From Bacteroides sp. (GTDB lineage: Bacteria; Bacteroidota; Bacteroidia; Bacteroidales; Bacteroidaceae), in the NCBI GenBank assembly GCA_019414665.1, contig DXLO01000062.1, positions 1 through 8,352 on the forward strand: DNA of 8,352 bases, read 5' to 3'. The notes beneath the pieces were generated by a model. The model had not been told where the DNA came from. It saw only the letters and a list, made by a program, of their open reading frames with translations, and ran no database searches. Below, in pieces: positions 1-6,760 of this stretch. The position numbers and the translations under genes are program-made. The first letter of the stretch is position 1, and each line of letters starts with the position of its first letter.

Positions 1-62
1 GATAATATATTAACTAAATAGGAACCTATAGCTCCTGTACCTCCTAAAATTAGAACTTTCAT
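1..62 (-). CDS. NAD(P)-dependent sugar epimerase/dehydratase-like protein, N-terminal fragment
   Basis: Only the first 20 codons are in the window; the gene continues off the left edge. The visible N-terminus, MKVLILGGTGAIGSYLVNIL, is a beta strand followed by a GGTGxIG glycine-rich turn, the dinucleotide-binding start of extended short-chain dehydrogenases such as nucleotide-sugar epimerases and dehydratases. Its ATG overlaps the TGA of the upstream flippase gene as ATGA, so the two are very probably co-transcribed and translationally coupled. In a polysaccharide locus the likely job is making or modifying a nucleotide-sugar precursor in the cytoplasm. The Rossmann motif is seen directly; the exact reaction (epimerase, dehydratase or reductase) cannot be told from 20 residues. 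Confidence 0.75.
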   Translation of the reverse strand, partial: MKVLILGGTGAIGSYLVNIL

Positions 63-1594
63 TTCTTTAGTTTGCTTATCATGTTTATAATTTTTGCTTT
101 AAGAAAAGTTCGCTCATTTTTTGATAATCCAAATATATAGATTGATAAACTAGTAGATAATATACAAAAAAAGCATGAATAAAGAAATCTGATAAAAGAG
201 GGTTCTAAATTCTTTAATATGAATAAAGGTACTATTAATGATATGCAAGTAACCCAAAGGCATTTGTATATTACTTCTCTAACGAACATCATAATAGGAA
301 AATTCAATAGTCCTTTCATAATCCAAAGTCGGACTATATCTACTAAGATATAGGTAAAAATATATGCGATATAAGTAGAATATACGGGAGCTCCCATTTT
401 GAAAGCTATCCAAGAAATAGGAAGTGTCAAACATCCAACGGATGTAACCCATAGAACATAACGTTTGATGACTCCTGTAGCCATACAAGCTGTATAGCCT
501 GTATTACCTAATATAGTTAACATAGATCCAATTAAACTTAATCTTAAGAATAAGGCTGTATAATCAGGAGTGATTTTTAACCATAAGGTTAAGATATAAT
601 TTGTTTCAATTAAGATTGGTAAGGATAGGAAAAAAAGTAAAAAATAGGAATATTTAGCACCTTTACAGATAAGATTATTCATCAATTCAATATTTCCTGT
701 TGCATAGTTTTTGGTTATTTGGGGGTTAATGGCAGTTGTAAAATCATTTATAAATTTCATTACGGCACTTTCAACTTGTACAGTAATACCTCTTGCTGCA
801 TTTACTGTTACTCCAAAGAATAAGTTCATAAGAATATTTATTCCTTGAGTATTAAATATGTATGCAGCATTCGTGAAGAAAGTCCATCCTGCAAAAGATG
901 TCATTTCTTTAATTAGAGATTTATCATGAACTTTTATATAGTGACATTCTTTAAAATGACGATTACAGTAAATTCCATAAGTTATTCTAATTATTATAGC
1001 TACACAAAGAAATAAAATGGAATAAGTTTGTAGTTTGTCAAATGGTGATAGGTATAATAAATAGACAATAATTAATTTAAGAACAACTTCTAAAATGCTT
1101 ATATAAGCAAATGCTGACATTTTTTCGTGTGCTATTATGCATGCATTATATGGAATGCTTAGAAGGTTTAAACAAAAAGAGAAAAGAGAGCAATGTAATA
1201 CCCATTCTGCTGCGTATATTCGGTTGGTTGGTATTGACATTATGTTTGTTACAAACCAAAGACCAATTGTTTCGCCTAATATTATAATTATTATAGATAT
1301 AAAAATTTGTATATTAATACTTGTTGAAAAGATTTTTTGTAATTTTTCTTTGTTGTTTTTCCCTAATTCAAAAGTAATAAAACGACTTATCGAAGAAGAC
1401 ATGGCTCCCGAAATTACAGAAAACATTGTCACAACACCTCCAACTACATTATATATACCATAATCTTCAACTCCTAGAGCGTCTAAAATAATTCTTGATG
1501 TAAATAATGAAATAATCATTGTGACTATAGTGCGGCTATAAAGCAATATAGTATTTTTAATGATTCTTTTATTGTTTGAACTAATATCTGCCAT
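59..1594 (-). CDS. wzx: Wzx-type polysaccharide repeat-unit flippase (MOP superfamily)
   Basis: This 511-residue protein is almost entirely hydrophobic segments joined by short basic loops, consistent with 12-14 membrane helices and the usual size of Wzx/RfbX flippases. The N-terminus follows the family pattern: a short basic stretch, a first helix, then a conserved-looking stretch containing SRIILDALGVEDYGIYNVVG (about residues 33-52), typical of Bacteroidetes polysaccharide transporters. The inferred role is moving undecaprenyl-diphosphate-linked repeat units from the cytoplasmic to the periplasmic face of the inner membrane. Codons are strongly AT-rich, unlike the Wzc gene upstream, which fits a laterally exchanged, strain-specific segment. 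A 302-base gap separates it from wzc, while its stop overlaps the next start (ATGA). Sequence alone cannot tell which polymer it carries; another MOP-superfamily exporter is the main alternative. Confidence 0.88.
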   Translation of the reverse strand: MADISSNNKRIIKNTILLYSRTIVTMIISLFTSRIILDALGVEDYGIYNVVGGVVTMFSVISGAMSSSISRFITFELGKNNKEKLQKIFSTSINIQIFISIIIIILGETIGLWFVTNIMSIPTNRIYAAEWVLHCSLFSFCLNLLSIPYNACIIAHEKMSAFAYISILEVVLKLIIVYLLYLSPFDKLQTYSILFLCVAIIIRITYGIYCNRHFKECHYIKVHDKSLIKEMTSFAGWTFFTNAAYIFNTQGINILMNLFFGVTVNAARGITVQVESAVMKFINDFTTAINPQITKNYATGNIELMNNLICKGAKYSYFLLFFLSLPILIETNYILTLWLKITPDYTALFLRLSLIGSMLTILGNTGYTACMATGVIKRYVLWVTSVGCLTLPISWIAFKMGAPVYSTYIAYIFTYILVDIVRLWIMKGLLNFPIMMFVREVIYKCLWVTCISLIVPLFILKNLEPSFIRFLYSCFFCILSTSLSIYIFGLSKNERTFLKAKIINMISKLKK

Positions 1595-1896
1595 ATTTTT
1601 GTTTTAGTTATACGGGTCTAATTTTAGTTTATGAACAGGAAAATTGTTATGATATACTCTTGAGTTTAATAATTGGATTGATTTTTTGCAGATTTTTCAA
1701 TTGTTGAGACTATAATCTTCTTATTTTTAAATTAGAATTTTCGTAGTCTTTTTAGTTACTAGTATTAATATTTATTTGTTAGAAGAAAGATAATATATGT
1801 ATATGAAATTTTAATTTTTCCTAGAAATTTACAGGAAAGTACGAATATTTATATAAATAATGCTGTACTATCCTGTAATATAGAGTAATTATTTAT
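1595..1896 (-). other. AT-rich gene-free gap between wzc and wzx
   Basis: This 302-base stretch has no credible reading frame on either strand and is very AT-rich. No copy of the Bacteroides -7 element (TAnnTTTG) was found on the minus strand, so there is no sign of a separate promoter for the flippase. Its only clear structure is the large inverted repeat at 1829-1878, just past the wzc stop. The gap marks the change from GC-moderate export genes to AT-rich sugar genes. Confidence 0.6.
1829..1878. repeat. Large inverted repeat downstream of wzc
   Basis: Arms TTACAGGAAAGTAC (1829-1842) and GTACTATCCTGTAA (1865-1878) pair at 13 of 14 positions around a 22-base spacer. The spacer contains its own perfect palindrome, ATTTATATAAAT (1847-1858), centred within one base of the outer arms, so nearly the whole 50 bases can fold as one long hairpin. 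It lies 18 bases past the wzc stop. There is no clean U-run on the minus strand, so it does not look like a standard terminator. An RNA processing or 3'-end stabilising hairpin, an attenuator, or a protein-binding site are all possible. Confidence 0.7.
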
Positions 1897-4359
1897 TTAC
1901 TTTTTCTGTTGGCTTTTCTTTTCTCCGGCTTCATAACCGTAACCATAGCCGTAACCGTAGCCATAGCCCTTACCGTAACCGTACTTGGCACCATAACCGT
2001 AGCCGTAGCTGTTCTTACGCTTGCTCATGTCGATGTCGTTGATAACGGTTGCCAGTTTCGGGAACTTATGCTCGTCGCGCAACACATTGATATAGCGGTA
2101 GCCGGCTTTCGGGGTTACGTCGGCACGGCATACATATACACAGATGTCTGCCACACGGCCGGTGATGGCGGTATCGGTCACCATACCGATGGGGGCGGTA
2201 TCGAGAATCACGTAATCGTAACGTTCTTTCAGCTGGTTGATGGCATCTTCCAGTACGGTGCGTGCTACCAGCTCGGTCGGGTTGGGAGGTACCGGTCCGC
2301 TCGGCAGGATGTCCAGATTCGGGCTGATGTCCGAGCGCTGGATCATGTCGGTCAGCTTCACATGATCGGGGTCGCTCAGGTAGTTGGTGATACCTTCGGC
2401 ACGGCGGCTCAGGTTGAACACCTTGTTCAGACCGGGCTTGCGGATATCCATACCTACTACGATGACTTTCTTGCTCAGATAGGCGAGACTCACGGCGGTG
2501 TTTCCGGCTACAAACGATTTTCCTTCACCCGGCTGGGTAGAAGAGAAGAGGATAACCTTGTCGGTCTTGCCCAGCATGAAGAGCAGGTTGGTACGCAGAC
2601 CGCGGAAGGTTTCTTCCATGATGTCGTTCTTGTTTTCGCGTACTACGATGGCACCGTGCTCCGGCTTTTTGCCTCGTGGCAGTTCGCCCAGAATAGGTAC
2701 GGTGGTGAGTTTCTCTACATCGTCGCGGTTTTCTATCTTGTACTTCAGCAGGTCGCGCAGGTAGACAAAGCCCACGGGGATGCCCAGCCCGATGATAAGG
2801 GCGGCAAGGGCGATAATTTTTTTCTTTGGAGAAACTGGGATAGGATCAGCCTGTGCTTCTTCGATGATGCGTCCGTTGGTAGCGGTGGCTGCCAGGGTAA
2901 TGGCATTTTCCTCACGCTTCTGCAGCAGCATGATGTAGAGCTGTGCCTTGATTTCTTGCTGGCGGGAGATGGTGAGGAACTCCTTTTCCTGCTGAGGTGC
3001 GCTGCTGATGCGGCCTTCGAACTTGCGTGCCTGACGGTCGATGTCGCTGCGGGTAATCTGGAGTCCTTTCAGTACGCTGGCTACCGTGGTCTGTACGTTG
3101 TGGCGCATAGCCTCGATGCCGGTATTCATGTTTATTACGGCAGGGTTGTTCTCACTCGAGGTACGGAGCAGCCGCTTGCGCTCGATGAGCATGGTGTTAT
3201 ACTGGTCGATGACCGAACTCAGGTTCTGGTCCTGCAAGCCTACATTGGCAGGAATGACTTCCTGTTCGTTGGCAGGATTGTTGATATAGTCGCGCAGGAA
3301 TTCTACCAGGCGTATCTGGGTCTGGTTTTCGATGCGCAGCTGTTCGTATTTGGAGTTTTCTTCCAGTGCGAGTTTCGCGTCGCTGGTCAGGTCGGTCAGT
3401 CCCGACTTCTGCTTGAAGTCCGCCAGCTGGGTTTCGGTGCTGCCCAGTTCCTGATTGATGATGCCGATACGGTCTTCGATGAAGTCTGCCGTCTTCTGCG
3501 CTACCTCGTTCTTCTCGTCGTTGGCATCCTGGTTGTAGAAGGCTACCAGGCAGTTGATAAGGTCGATTGCCCGTTGGCGGCTGCTATTTTTTACAGCAAT
3601 CTGGGCAATAGTGGTGGCTTTTGAGGTAGCTTCTACCGATAGACTTTTACCGTATGATTTTGCTACAGCGGTTGGAGCACCCACATAGGCTGCCAGGCGG
3701 ATATCGCCGCTTTCCTTAGCCTTCCATTCGTTCAGGATGGAGTCGTTTGCCGTAAAGCTGAACACACCTGCCGGGGTGGGGAATACGGCTGGGAGTTTGT
3801 CGAAGGTCTTTTCCGTTTCCTGTTCTTCCTCATCGAGGGTATAGCGTACCTTGACGTACAGTTTGCCTTCGGGGCTGTAGCTCAGCTTCAGCCGCGCGCC
3901 TGCCTCCAGCTTTTCGGCCTCTTCGGGCGACATGAATACGTTGATAGGAGAGGTCTGGTACAACGGAATGTCGTAGCCCAGCATACGGTCCTGCGAAACA
4001 GAAGTATAAAGCCCCAGCTGGGTCACTACCTTGCGGATCAGGGTGCGGCTTTTCAGGATTTCCACCTCATTGTCGAAGTTGTTGCTCATGGATAGTCCGC
4101 CCAGGCTCTGCATGGCCTCGAGTGCTCCGGATGCTGCTCCCATGCCGCGCTTGCTGGAGTCGTCTTCCTTGATAAGCACGGCGGAAGTTACGTTATACAC
4201 CGGTGCCTGATAGCGCAGGTACACAAAGGCGAGGATGAGGCAGACGATGACGCTTGCCACAAACCAGGGCCAGTAGGCAAGGTATTTGAAGAAGATGGCA
4301 TAGAGGTTGATGCTCTCTTCGTGCTGCTGTTCGTTGTTCAGGTTCTGTTCTTCTATCAT
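1897..4359 (-). CDS. wzc: Wzc-type polysaccharide co-polymerase / BY-type tyrosine autokinase
   Basis: This 820-residue inner-membrane protein sets chain length and couples polymerisation to export through Wza. In order: a cytoplasmic N-terminus and a first membrane helix (about 29-48) starting the Wzz domain; a long periplasmic region with coiled-coil-like charged helices (about 290-480); a proline-containing stretch and a second membrane helix (about 515-534); then the cytoplasmic kinase domain. The kinase shows Walker A PGEGKS (610-615, lysine 614), Walker A' GMDIRKPG (aspartate 638) and Walker B VILDTAPIG (aspartate 720). The C-terminus holds 11 tyrosines alternating with glycine, the probable autophosphorylation cluster. 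It is somewhat longer than E. coli Wzc (720 residues), as is common in Bacteroidetes. It follows wza by 41 bases, in the same operon. All three ATP-binding motifs look intact, so an active kinase is likely. Confidence 0.96.
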   Translation of the reverse strand: MIEEQNLNNEQQHEESINLYAIFFKYLAYWPWFVASVIVCLILAFVYLRYQAPVYNVTSAVLIKEDDSSKRGMGAASGALEAMQSLGGLSMSNNFDNEVEILKSRTLIRKVVTQLGLYTSVSQDRMLGYDIPLYQTSPINVFMSPEEAEKLEAGARLKLSYSPEGKLYVKVRYTLDEEEQETEKTFDKLPAVFPTPAGVFSFTANDSILNEWKAKESGDIRLAAYVGAPTAVAKSYGKSLSVEATSKATTIAQIAVKNSSRQRAIDLINCLVAFYNQDANDEKNEVAQKTADFIEDRIGIINQELGSTETQLADFKQKSGLTDLTSDAKLALEENSKYEQLRIENQTQIRLVEFLRDYINNPANEQEVIPANVGLQDQNLSSVIDQYNTMLIERKRLLRTSSENNPAVINMNTGIEAMRHNVQTTVASVLKGLQITRSDIDRQARKFEGRISSAPQQEKEFLTISRQQEIKAQLYIMLLQKREENAITLAATATNGRIIEEAQADPIPVSPKKKIIALAALIIGLGIPVGFVYLRDLLKYKIENRDDVEKLTTVPILGELPRGKKPEHGAIVVRENKNDIMEETFRGLRTNLLFMLGKTDKVILFSSTQPGEGKSFVAGNTAVSLAYLSKKVIVVGMDIRKPGLNKVFNLSRRAEGITNYLSDPDHVKLTDMIQRSDISPNLDILPSGPVPPNPTELVARTVLEDAINQLKERYDYVILDTAPIGMVTDTAITGRVADICVYVCRADVTPKAGYRYINVLRDEHKFPKLATVINDIDMSKRKNSYGYGYGAKYGYGKGYGYGYGYGYGYEAGEKKSQQKK
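1933..2007 (-). repeat. Hexamer repeat encoding the Tyr-Gly tail of Wzc
   Basis: Near-identical TAY-GGY hexamers encode three blocks of alternating Tyr-Gly: six tyrosines nearest the C-terminus, then two, then three, separated by K-G and A-K linkers. Each unit is six bases, so slippage or unequal recombination would add or remove Tyr-Gly pairs without breaking the frame. In BY kinases this tail is the autophosphorylated segment; the length-variation idea is inference. Confidence 0.8.
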
Positions 4360-4400
4360 AATGTTTGCTGTATATTCTTTGGATTTTTAAAGGAAAATGT

Positions 4401-5198
4401 TTATCGCAGGATGTTGACAAGCAGGCTGGCAATGGATACCAGAATGGAAGTGGCCGAGATGACGGTAGTGGTTGTGTTACCGATGTCGGAGTTCTTCGCC
4501 TTGGTCTTGTTAGGAGTGACGTACAGAATGTCGTTCTGCTGCAGGTAGAAATAGGGCGACAGGATAAGGTCGCTCTTGGTCAGGTCGAGCAGCATGATTT
4601 CGCGCTTGCCGGTAGCATCCTCACGGATCAGCTTCACATTGTCGCGTACACCGTATACGGTCATGTCGCCTGCCATGGCGAGGGCCTCGAGCACGTTTAC
4701 CTTTTCGTTGCTCACGGTGAAGGTTCCCGGACGGTTAACTTCGCCCAGTACGGAAATCTTGTAGTTGGACATACGTACGGTTACGATAGGTGCTTCCTTA
4801 AGGTAGGGTTTCAGACCTTCGCGTATCAGGTCTTCCGCCTGGTTTTTGGTAAGTCCGCCCACCTTGAGGCGTCCCAGTACAGGGAAGTCTATCTCGCCGT
4901 CGTTGTTTACCAGATACTGCTGCAGCGTAGGCTGCGTGGTGGTATTGATATTGGTTATTGCCGCGTTCATCGGAGTTTGTACGGTCAGGTTGAAAGGAGC
5001 TGCTGCCTGCGGGTCGGTAGTATTTACCGTGATGCTGAGCAGGTCTTTAGGCATGATCTTGGCATCGTAGAGCGGAATTTCCTTTCCGTACTGGTTTACA
5101 GTTTCCGGATCTTGCAGGTAAGGAACGTTTTTGTAGGAGGTACATCCCGACAGTCCTGCCAGAAGTACCAGTATCAGTGTGAATGCTTTGAATTTCAT
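4401..5198 (-). CDS. wza: Wza-type outer-membrane polysaccharide export lipoprotein
   Basis: This 265-residue protein would form the outer-membrane channel for the finished polymer. It begins with a lipoprotein signal: a basic start, a hydrophobic core, and the lipobox LSGC with the lipidated cysteine at residue 19. Residues about 45-135 match the polysaccharide biosynthesis/export domain (KDLLSITV, then GEIDFPVLGRLKVGGLT). Residues about 137-195 form an SLBB-type domain (YKISVLGEVNRPGTF, then NVLEALAMAGDM). A hydrophobic helix at about 245-263 ends the protein, comparable to the C-terminal outer-membrane helix of Wza. It is shorter than E. coli Wza (379 residues) and seems to hold only one clear SLBB repeat, as is usual in Bacteroides. 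It lies 34 bases after the HAD gene and 41 bases before wzc, so the pair is very probably co-expressed. It should act with the Wzc encoded next to it. Confidence 0.95.
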   Translation of the reverse strand: MKFKAFTLILVLLAGLSGCTSYKNVPYLQDPETVNQYGKEIPLYDAKIMPKDLLSITVNTTDPQAAAPFNLTVQTPMNAAITNINTTTQPTLQQYLVNNDGEIDFPVLGRLKVGGLTKNQAEDLIREGLKPYLKEAPIVTVRMSNYKISVLGEVNRPGTFTVSNEKVNVLEALAMAGDMTVYGVRDNVKLIREDATGKREIMLLDLTKSDLILSPYFYLQQNDILYVTPNKTKAKNSDIGNTTTTVISATSILVSIASLLVNILR

Positions 5199-5232
5199 AA
5201 GATAAATGTATGTTTGCAGATTTTTTATTCGG

Positions 5233-5664
5233 TTATTTTCCCATCAGCCGGGCAAAAAAGCCTTTCGGCTTTTCGGGTTCGTACTCCTGTTCGTACTTGC
5301 GCATCAGGTCTTCATAAGAAAGCTTCTGGTGTACCATTTCGTAAATGGTTCCCCAGTCCGGCAGTCCGCCCAGGTTGCGGTCGTCGATGAAGAGGTCTGC
5401 TTTCAGTTTGCGCGAGTAGTGATTGTTCTGCCCTTTTTCTTCTTCGGGGTAATCGCGGTTGATGGCATAAAAATCCAGTCCGCGTTCATGGCAGAACTGT
5501 ACAGCCTCGTCCAGCAGGCGGCCTTCGCGTACACTCCATAGTATCAGTTTATGGCGTTCGGCCTGCAGTTTTTTTAATGTCTCGATGGCAAAAGGAATTT
5601 CCTTCCCGATGGAAGGATACTTGTGCTCGACGATGGTTCCGTCGAAATCTACGGCAATAATCAT
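5233..5664 (-). CDS. Small HAD-superfamily hydrolase
   Basis: This 143-residue cytoplasmic protein has the HAD phosphatase layout without a large cap domain. Motif I is VDFDGT, with the nucleophile Asp6 and acid/base Asp8. Motif II is probably LILWSVREG (Ser44). A lysine at about 86-88 may serve as motif III. Motif IV is LFIDDRNLGG, with Asp94 and Asp95 for magnesium. All key residues are present, so a phosphate-removing enzyme is plausible, perhaps acting on a sugar phosphate or nucleotide; the substrate cannot be read from sequence. The C-terminal end is charged (YEQEYEPEKPKG). It sits between upxY and wza, 34 bases before wza, a position where B. fragilis loci usually carry upxZ. A role in capsule precursor metabolism is inferred from position only. 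Confidence 0.88.
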   Translation of the reverse strand: MIIAVDFDGTIVEHKYPSIGKEIPFAIETLKKLQAERHKLILWSVREGRLLDEAVQFCHERGLDFYAINRDYPEEEKGQNNHYSRKLKADLFIDDRNLGGLPDWGTIYEMVHQKLSYEDLMRKYEQEYEPEKPKGFFARLMGK

Positions 5665-5700
5665 TTTGTCAATTAATAATGGATGTTACTATGTTATGTG

Positions 5701-5786
5701 AATGCCACAGTCAGGCACTTCATGCCAGAATCTGAGAAAAGTTGCTTATAGTATTGGCGGGCATATCGTTGCTTTTCTGTGGCATT
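5701..5786. repeat. Inverted repeat spanning the upxY-HAD gap
   Basis: AATGCCACAG (5701-5710) and CTGTGGCATT (5777-5786) are perfect 10-base arms with 66 bases between them. In the minus-strand transcript the stem would close about 85 bases after its first arm is made. It would bury the ATG of the possible short reading frame at 5785-5720. A smaller imperfect hairpin, GGCAcTTCaTGCC (5714-5726), lies inside. Confidence 0.6.
5720..5785 (-). CDS. Possible 21-codon short reading frame between upxY and the HAD gene
   Basis: Seven bases past the upxY stop there is an ATG preceded by GAAGGA, a fair ribosome-binding sequence that overlaps the upxY stop codon. The frame reads MPQKSNDMPANTISNFSQILA and then TGA. 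It shows no recognisable domain. It could be a translationally coupled small peptide, a leader peptide controlling the genes behind it, or a remnant of the upxZ gene that often follows upxY. Chance is also possible at this length. The start codon lies inside one arm of a perfect 10-base inverted repeat, which hints at control of its translation. Confidence 0.3.
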   Translation of the reverse strand: MPQKSNDMPANTISNFSQILA

Positions 5787-5792
5787 TTTCCT

Positions 5793-6338
5793 TCATTCTG
5801 TATCTTCGATGGTTTCGCACCAGGTGTAGCTCACTTTGAGCAGGGCGGTGCTTTGGGGCATTTCGATGGCGATGTAGTGGCGGCCTCCGTAGCGGAGGAA
5901 CTTGCCGGTCACACCGTAGAGCGGACCGCGGCGTACTACCCGGACGGGGACGCTGCGCTTGCCGCGAAGCTTTTCGGAATCGATGAACCGCGTGCCCTGG
6001 ATGTCGGGGTTGGTGGCATGCATGAAGTTCTGCATGTCGCGTTCGCTCACCGTGCAGTAGTCATTGCCGTTGCGTTCCTTCTTCAGGAAATAGACGGGCA
6101 GCGGGGCTTCGGAGGCGAACTGCCGGCACCAGTTGGCGTCATAAGGACAGTGGATGAAAATCAGGTTATGGATGGCCGGTACCAGTACATGGCTGCATTC
6201 ACCCTCGCGCCCGGTGTCGCGGAGCTCGTATGTCATGGGGATGTAATGCTCGATGCCCTGCTCTTTGAGATAGGCGGCTACTGTAAGTTCTTTGTTGTAC
6301 ACCGTCTGCAGGGGCAGCCATACCTGTTCTTTTTCCAT
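5793..6338 (-). CDS. upxY: UpxY-family NusG-like transcription antiterminator
   Basis: From the ATG at 6338 this is a 181-residue, NusG-related protein. Residues about 5-85 form the NGN domain, with the family-like segment AAYLKEQGIEHYIPMTYELR and then LVPAIHNLIFIHC. Residues about 132-160 form a KOW motif (VRVVRRGPLYGVTGKF). In B. fragilis, UpxY proteins are encoded first in each capsule operon and stop early termination of their own transcript by acting on its leader. This gene has the same position: first in the operon, with a long foldable leader. An in-frame GTG at 6413, preceded by AAGGAG, would add 25 residues rich in lysine and polar residues that do not resemble the family start; the ATG begins right at the NGN domain, so I prefer it, at roughly 70 to 30. 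Confidence 0.92.
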   Translation of the reverse strand: MEKEQVWLPLQTVYNKELTVAAYLKEQGIEHYIPMTYELRDTGREGECSHVLVPAIHNLIFIHCPYDANWCRQFASEAPLPVYFLKKERNGNDYCTVSERDMQNFMHATNPDIQGTRFIDSEKLRGKRSVPVRVVRRGPLYGVTGKFLRYGGRHYIAIEMPQSTALLKVSYTWCETIEDTE

Positions 6339-6422
6339 GTCTGTGGATGTTTGTCCTTCTGGTTTTTTGTTCCCTTTTTTCTTGATTGAATGTTTGTTGA
6401 GGTACGGATGCACCTCTCTCTC

Positions 6423-6531
6423 CTTCCTAGCGCCTGAAAAACACTATGAATCAGTTTGTTATCTCCAAAAATGGAAGATGACGCACATCGTGCTTCTGTC
6501 TAGGAGTATACTCCCACAGCCGCATAGGAAG
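6423..6531 (-). promoter_or_regulatory. Foldable leader RNA of the capsule operon, probable UpxY target
   Basis: A long-range stem pairs CTTCCTAGCG (6423-6432) with CGCATAGGAAG (6521-6531): ten pairs and one bulged base. Enclosed between the arms are the perfect palindrome GGAGTATACTCC (6503-6514), extended by flanking CTGT/ACAG; a GCAC-atc-GTGC hairpin (6483-6493); and a hairpin at 6461-6479 (ATCTCCA with TGGaAGAT, one bulge). In the transcript the 3' arm contains AGGAAG, next to the purine-rich ribosome-binding region of the alternative GTG start at 6413, so folding could mask it. UpxY antitermination is known to need its leader; assigning this structure to that role is inference. Confidence 0.5.
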
Positions 6532-6544
6532 TCGTTCTTCGGCG

Positions 6545-6552
6545 CAAAGATA
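6545..6552 (-). promoter_or_regulatory. Bacteroides-type -7 promoter element for the capsule operon
   Basis: The minus strand reads TATCTTTG, an exact match to the TAnnTTTG -7 element used by the Bacteroides primary sigma factor. The start of transcription would fall near 6538, giving a leader of about 200 bases before the upxY ATG. The -33 region (about 6572-6576) has no good TTTG, so the promoter may be weak or activator-dependent. The upstream DNA to about 6625 is AT-rich. The same ten bases, CAAAGATAAC on the plus strand, recur at the second minus-strand promoter (7368-7377). Confidence 0.6.
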
Positions 6553-6658
6553 ACAAATTTATATGCAGAAAGGTTTATTTTAACCCTTTTTTTAGATATG
6601 ATTGTTCAATTTTTTTATTTTTACACAAGGACTGCCGTCTTTTTCCGAATGTGGACGC

Positions 6659-6688
6659 AAACGGGCTGGCTTGTCAATTTATCCGTTT
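6659..6688. repeat. Small inverted repeat followed by a T-run
   Basis: AAACGG (6659-6664) and CCGTTT (6683-6688) are six-base arms around an 18-base loop, followed on the plus strand by further thymines. Alone it is weak, but it is the first of four hairpins packed into 6659-6821. It may be a minor terminator or part of a binding site upstream of the capsule promoter. Confidence 0.3.
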
Positions 6689-6704
6689 TTTTGTCGATTG
6701 GTAC

Positions 6705-6756
6705 AAAAAATCTCCGGATGCCGGCATCATGTGCAGACAATGTCCGGAGATTTTTT
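6705..6756. terminator. Strong bidirectional intrinsic terminator
   Basis: AAAAAATCTCCGGA (6705-6718) and TCCGGAGATTTTTT (6743-6756) are perfect 14-base arms around a 24-base loop. The loop begins next to a ten-base palindrome, ATGCCGGCAT (6718-6727). The GC-rich core is flanked by A- and T-runs on both sides, so it should stop transcription from either direction. On the minus strand it would end the transcript of the 142-residue gene at 7246-6818 before the capsule promoter, insulating that promoter from read-through. Confidence 0.85.
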
Positions 6757-6760
6757 TTGA

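Noticed and set aside
1909..3624. 571-codon open frame on the plus strand opposite wzc
   Set aside because: It lies wholly antisense to a clearly recognised Wzc gene with intact kinase motifs; its length comes from GC-biased third codon positions on the other strand, and it has no recognisable domain.
4365..5390. 341-codon plus-strand frame opposite the wza gene
   Set aside because: Antisense shadow of a gene with a clear lipobox and export domain; the translation resembles no protein family.
5742..6389. 215-codon plus-strand frame opposite upxY
   Set aside because: Antisense to a protein with clear NGN and KOW domains; no independent start signals were seen.
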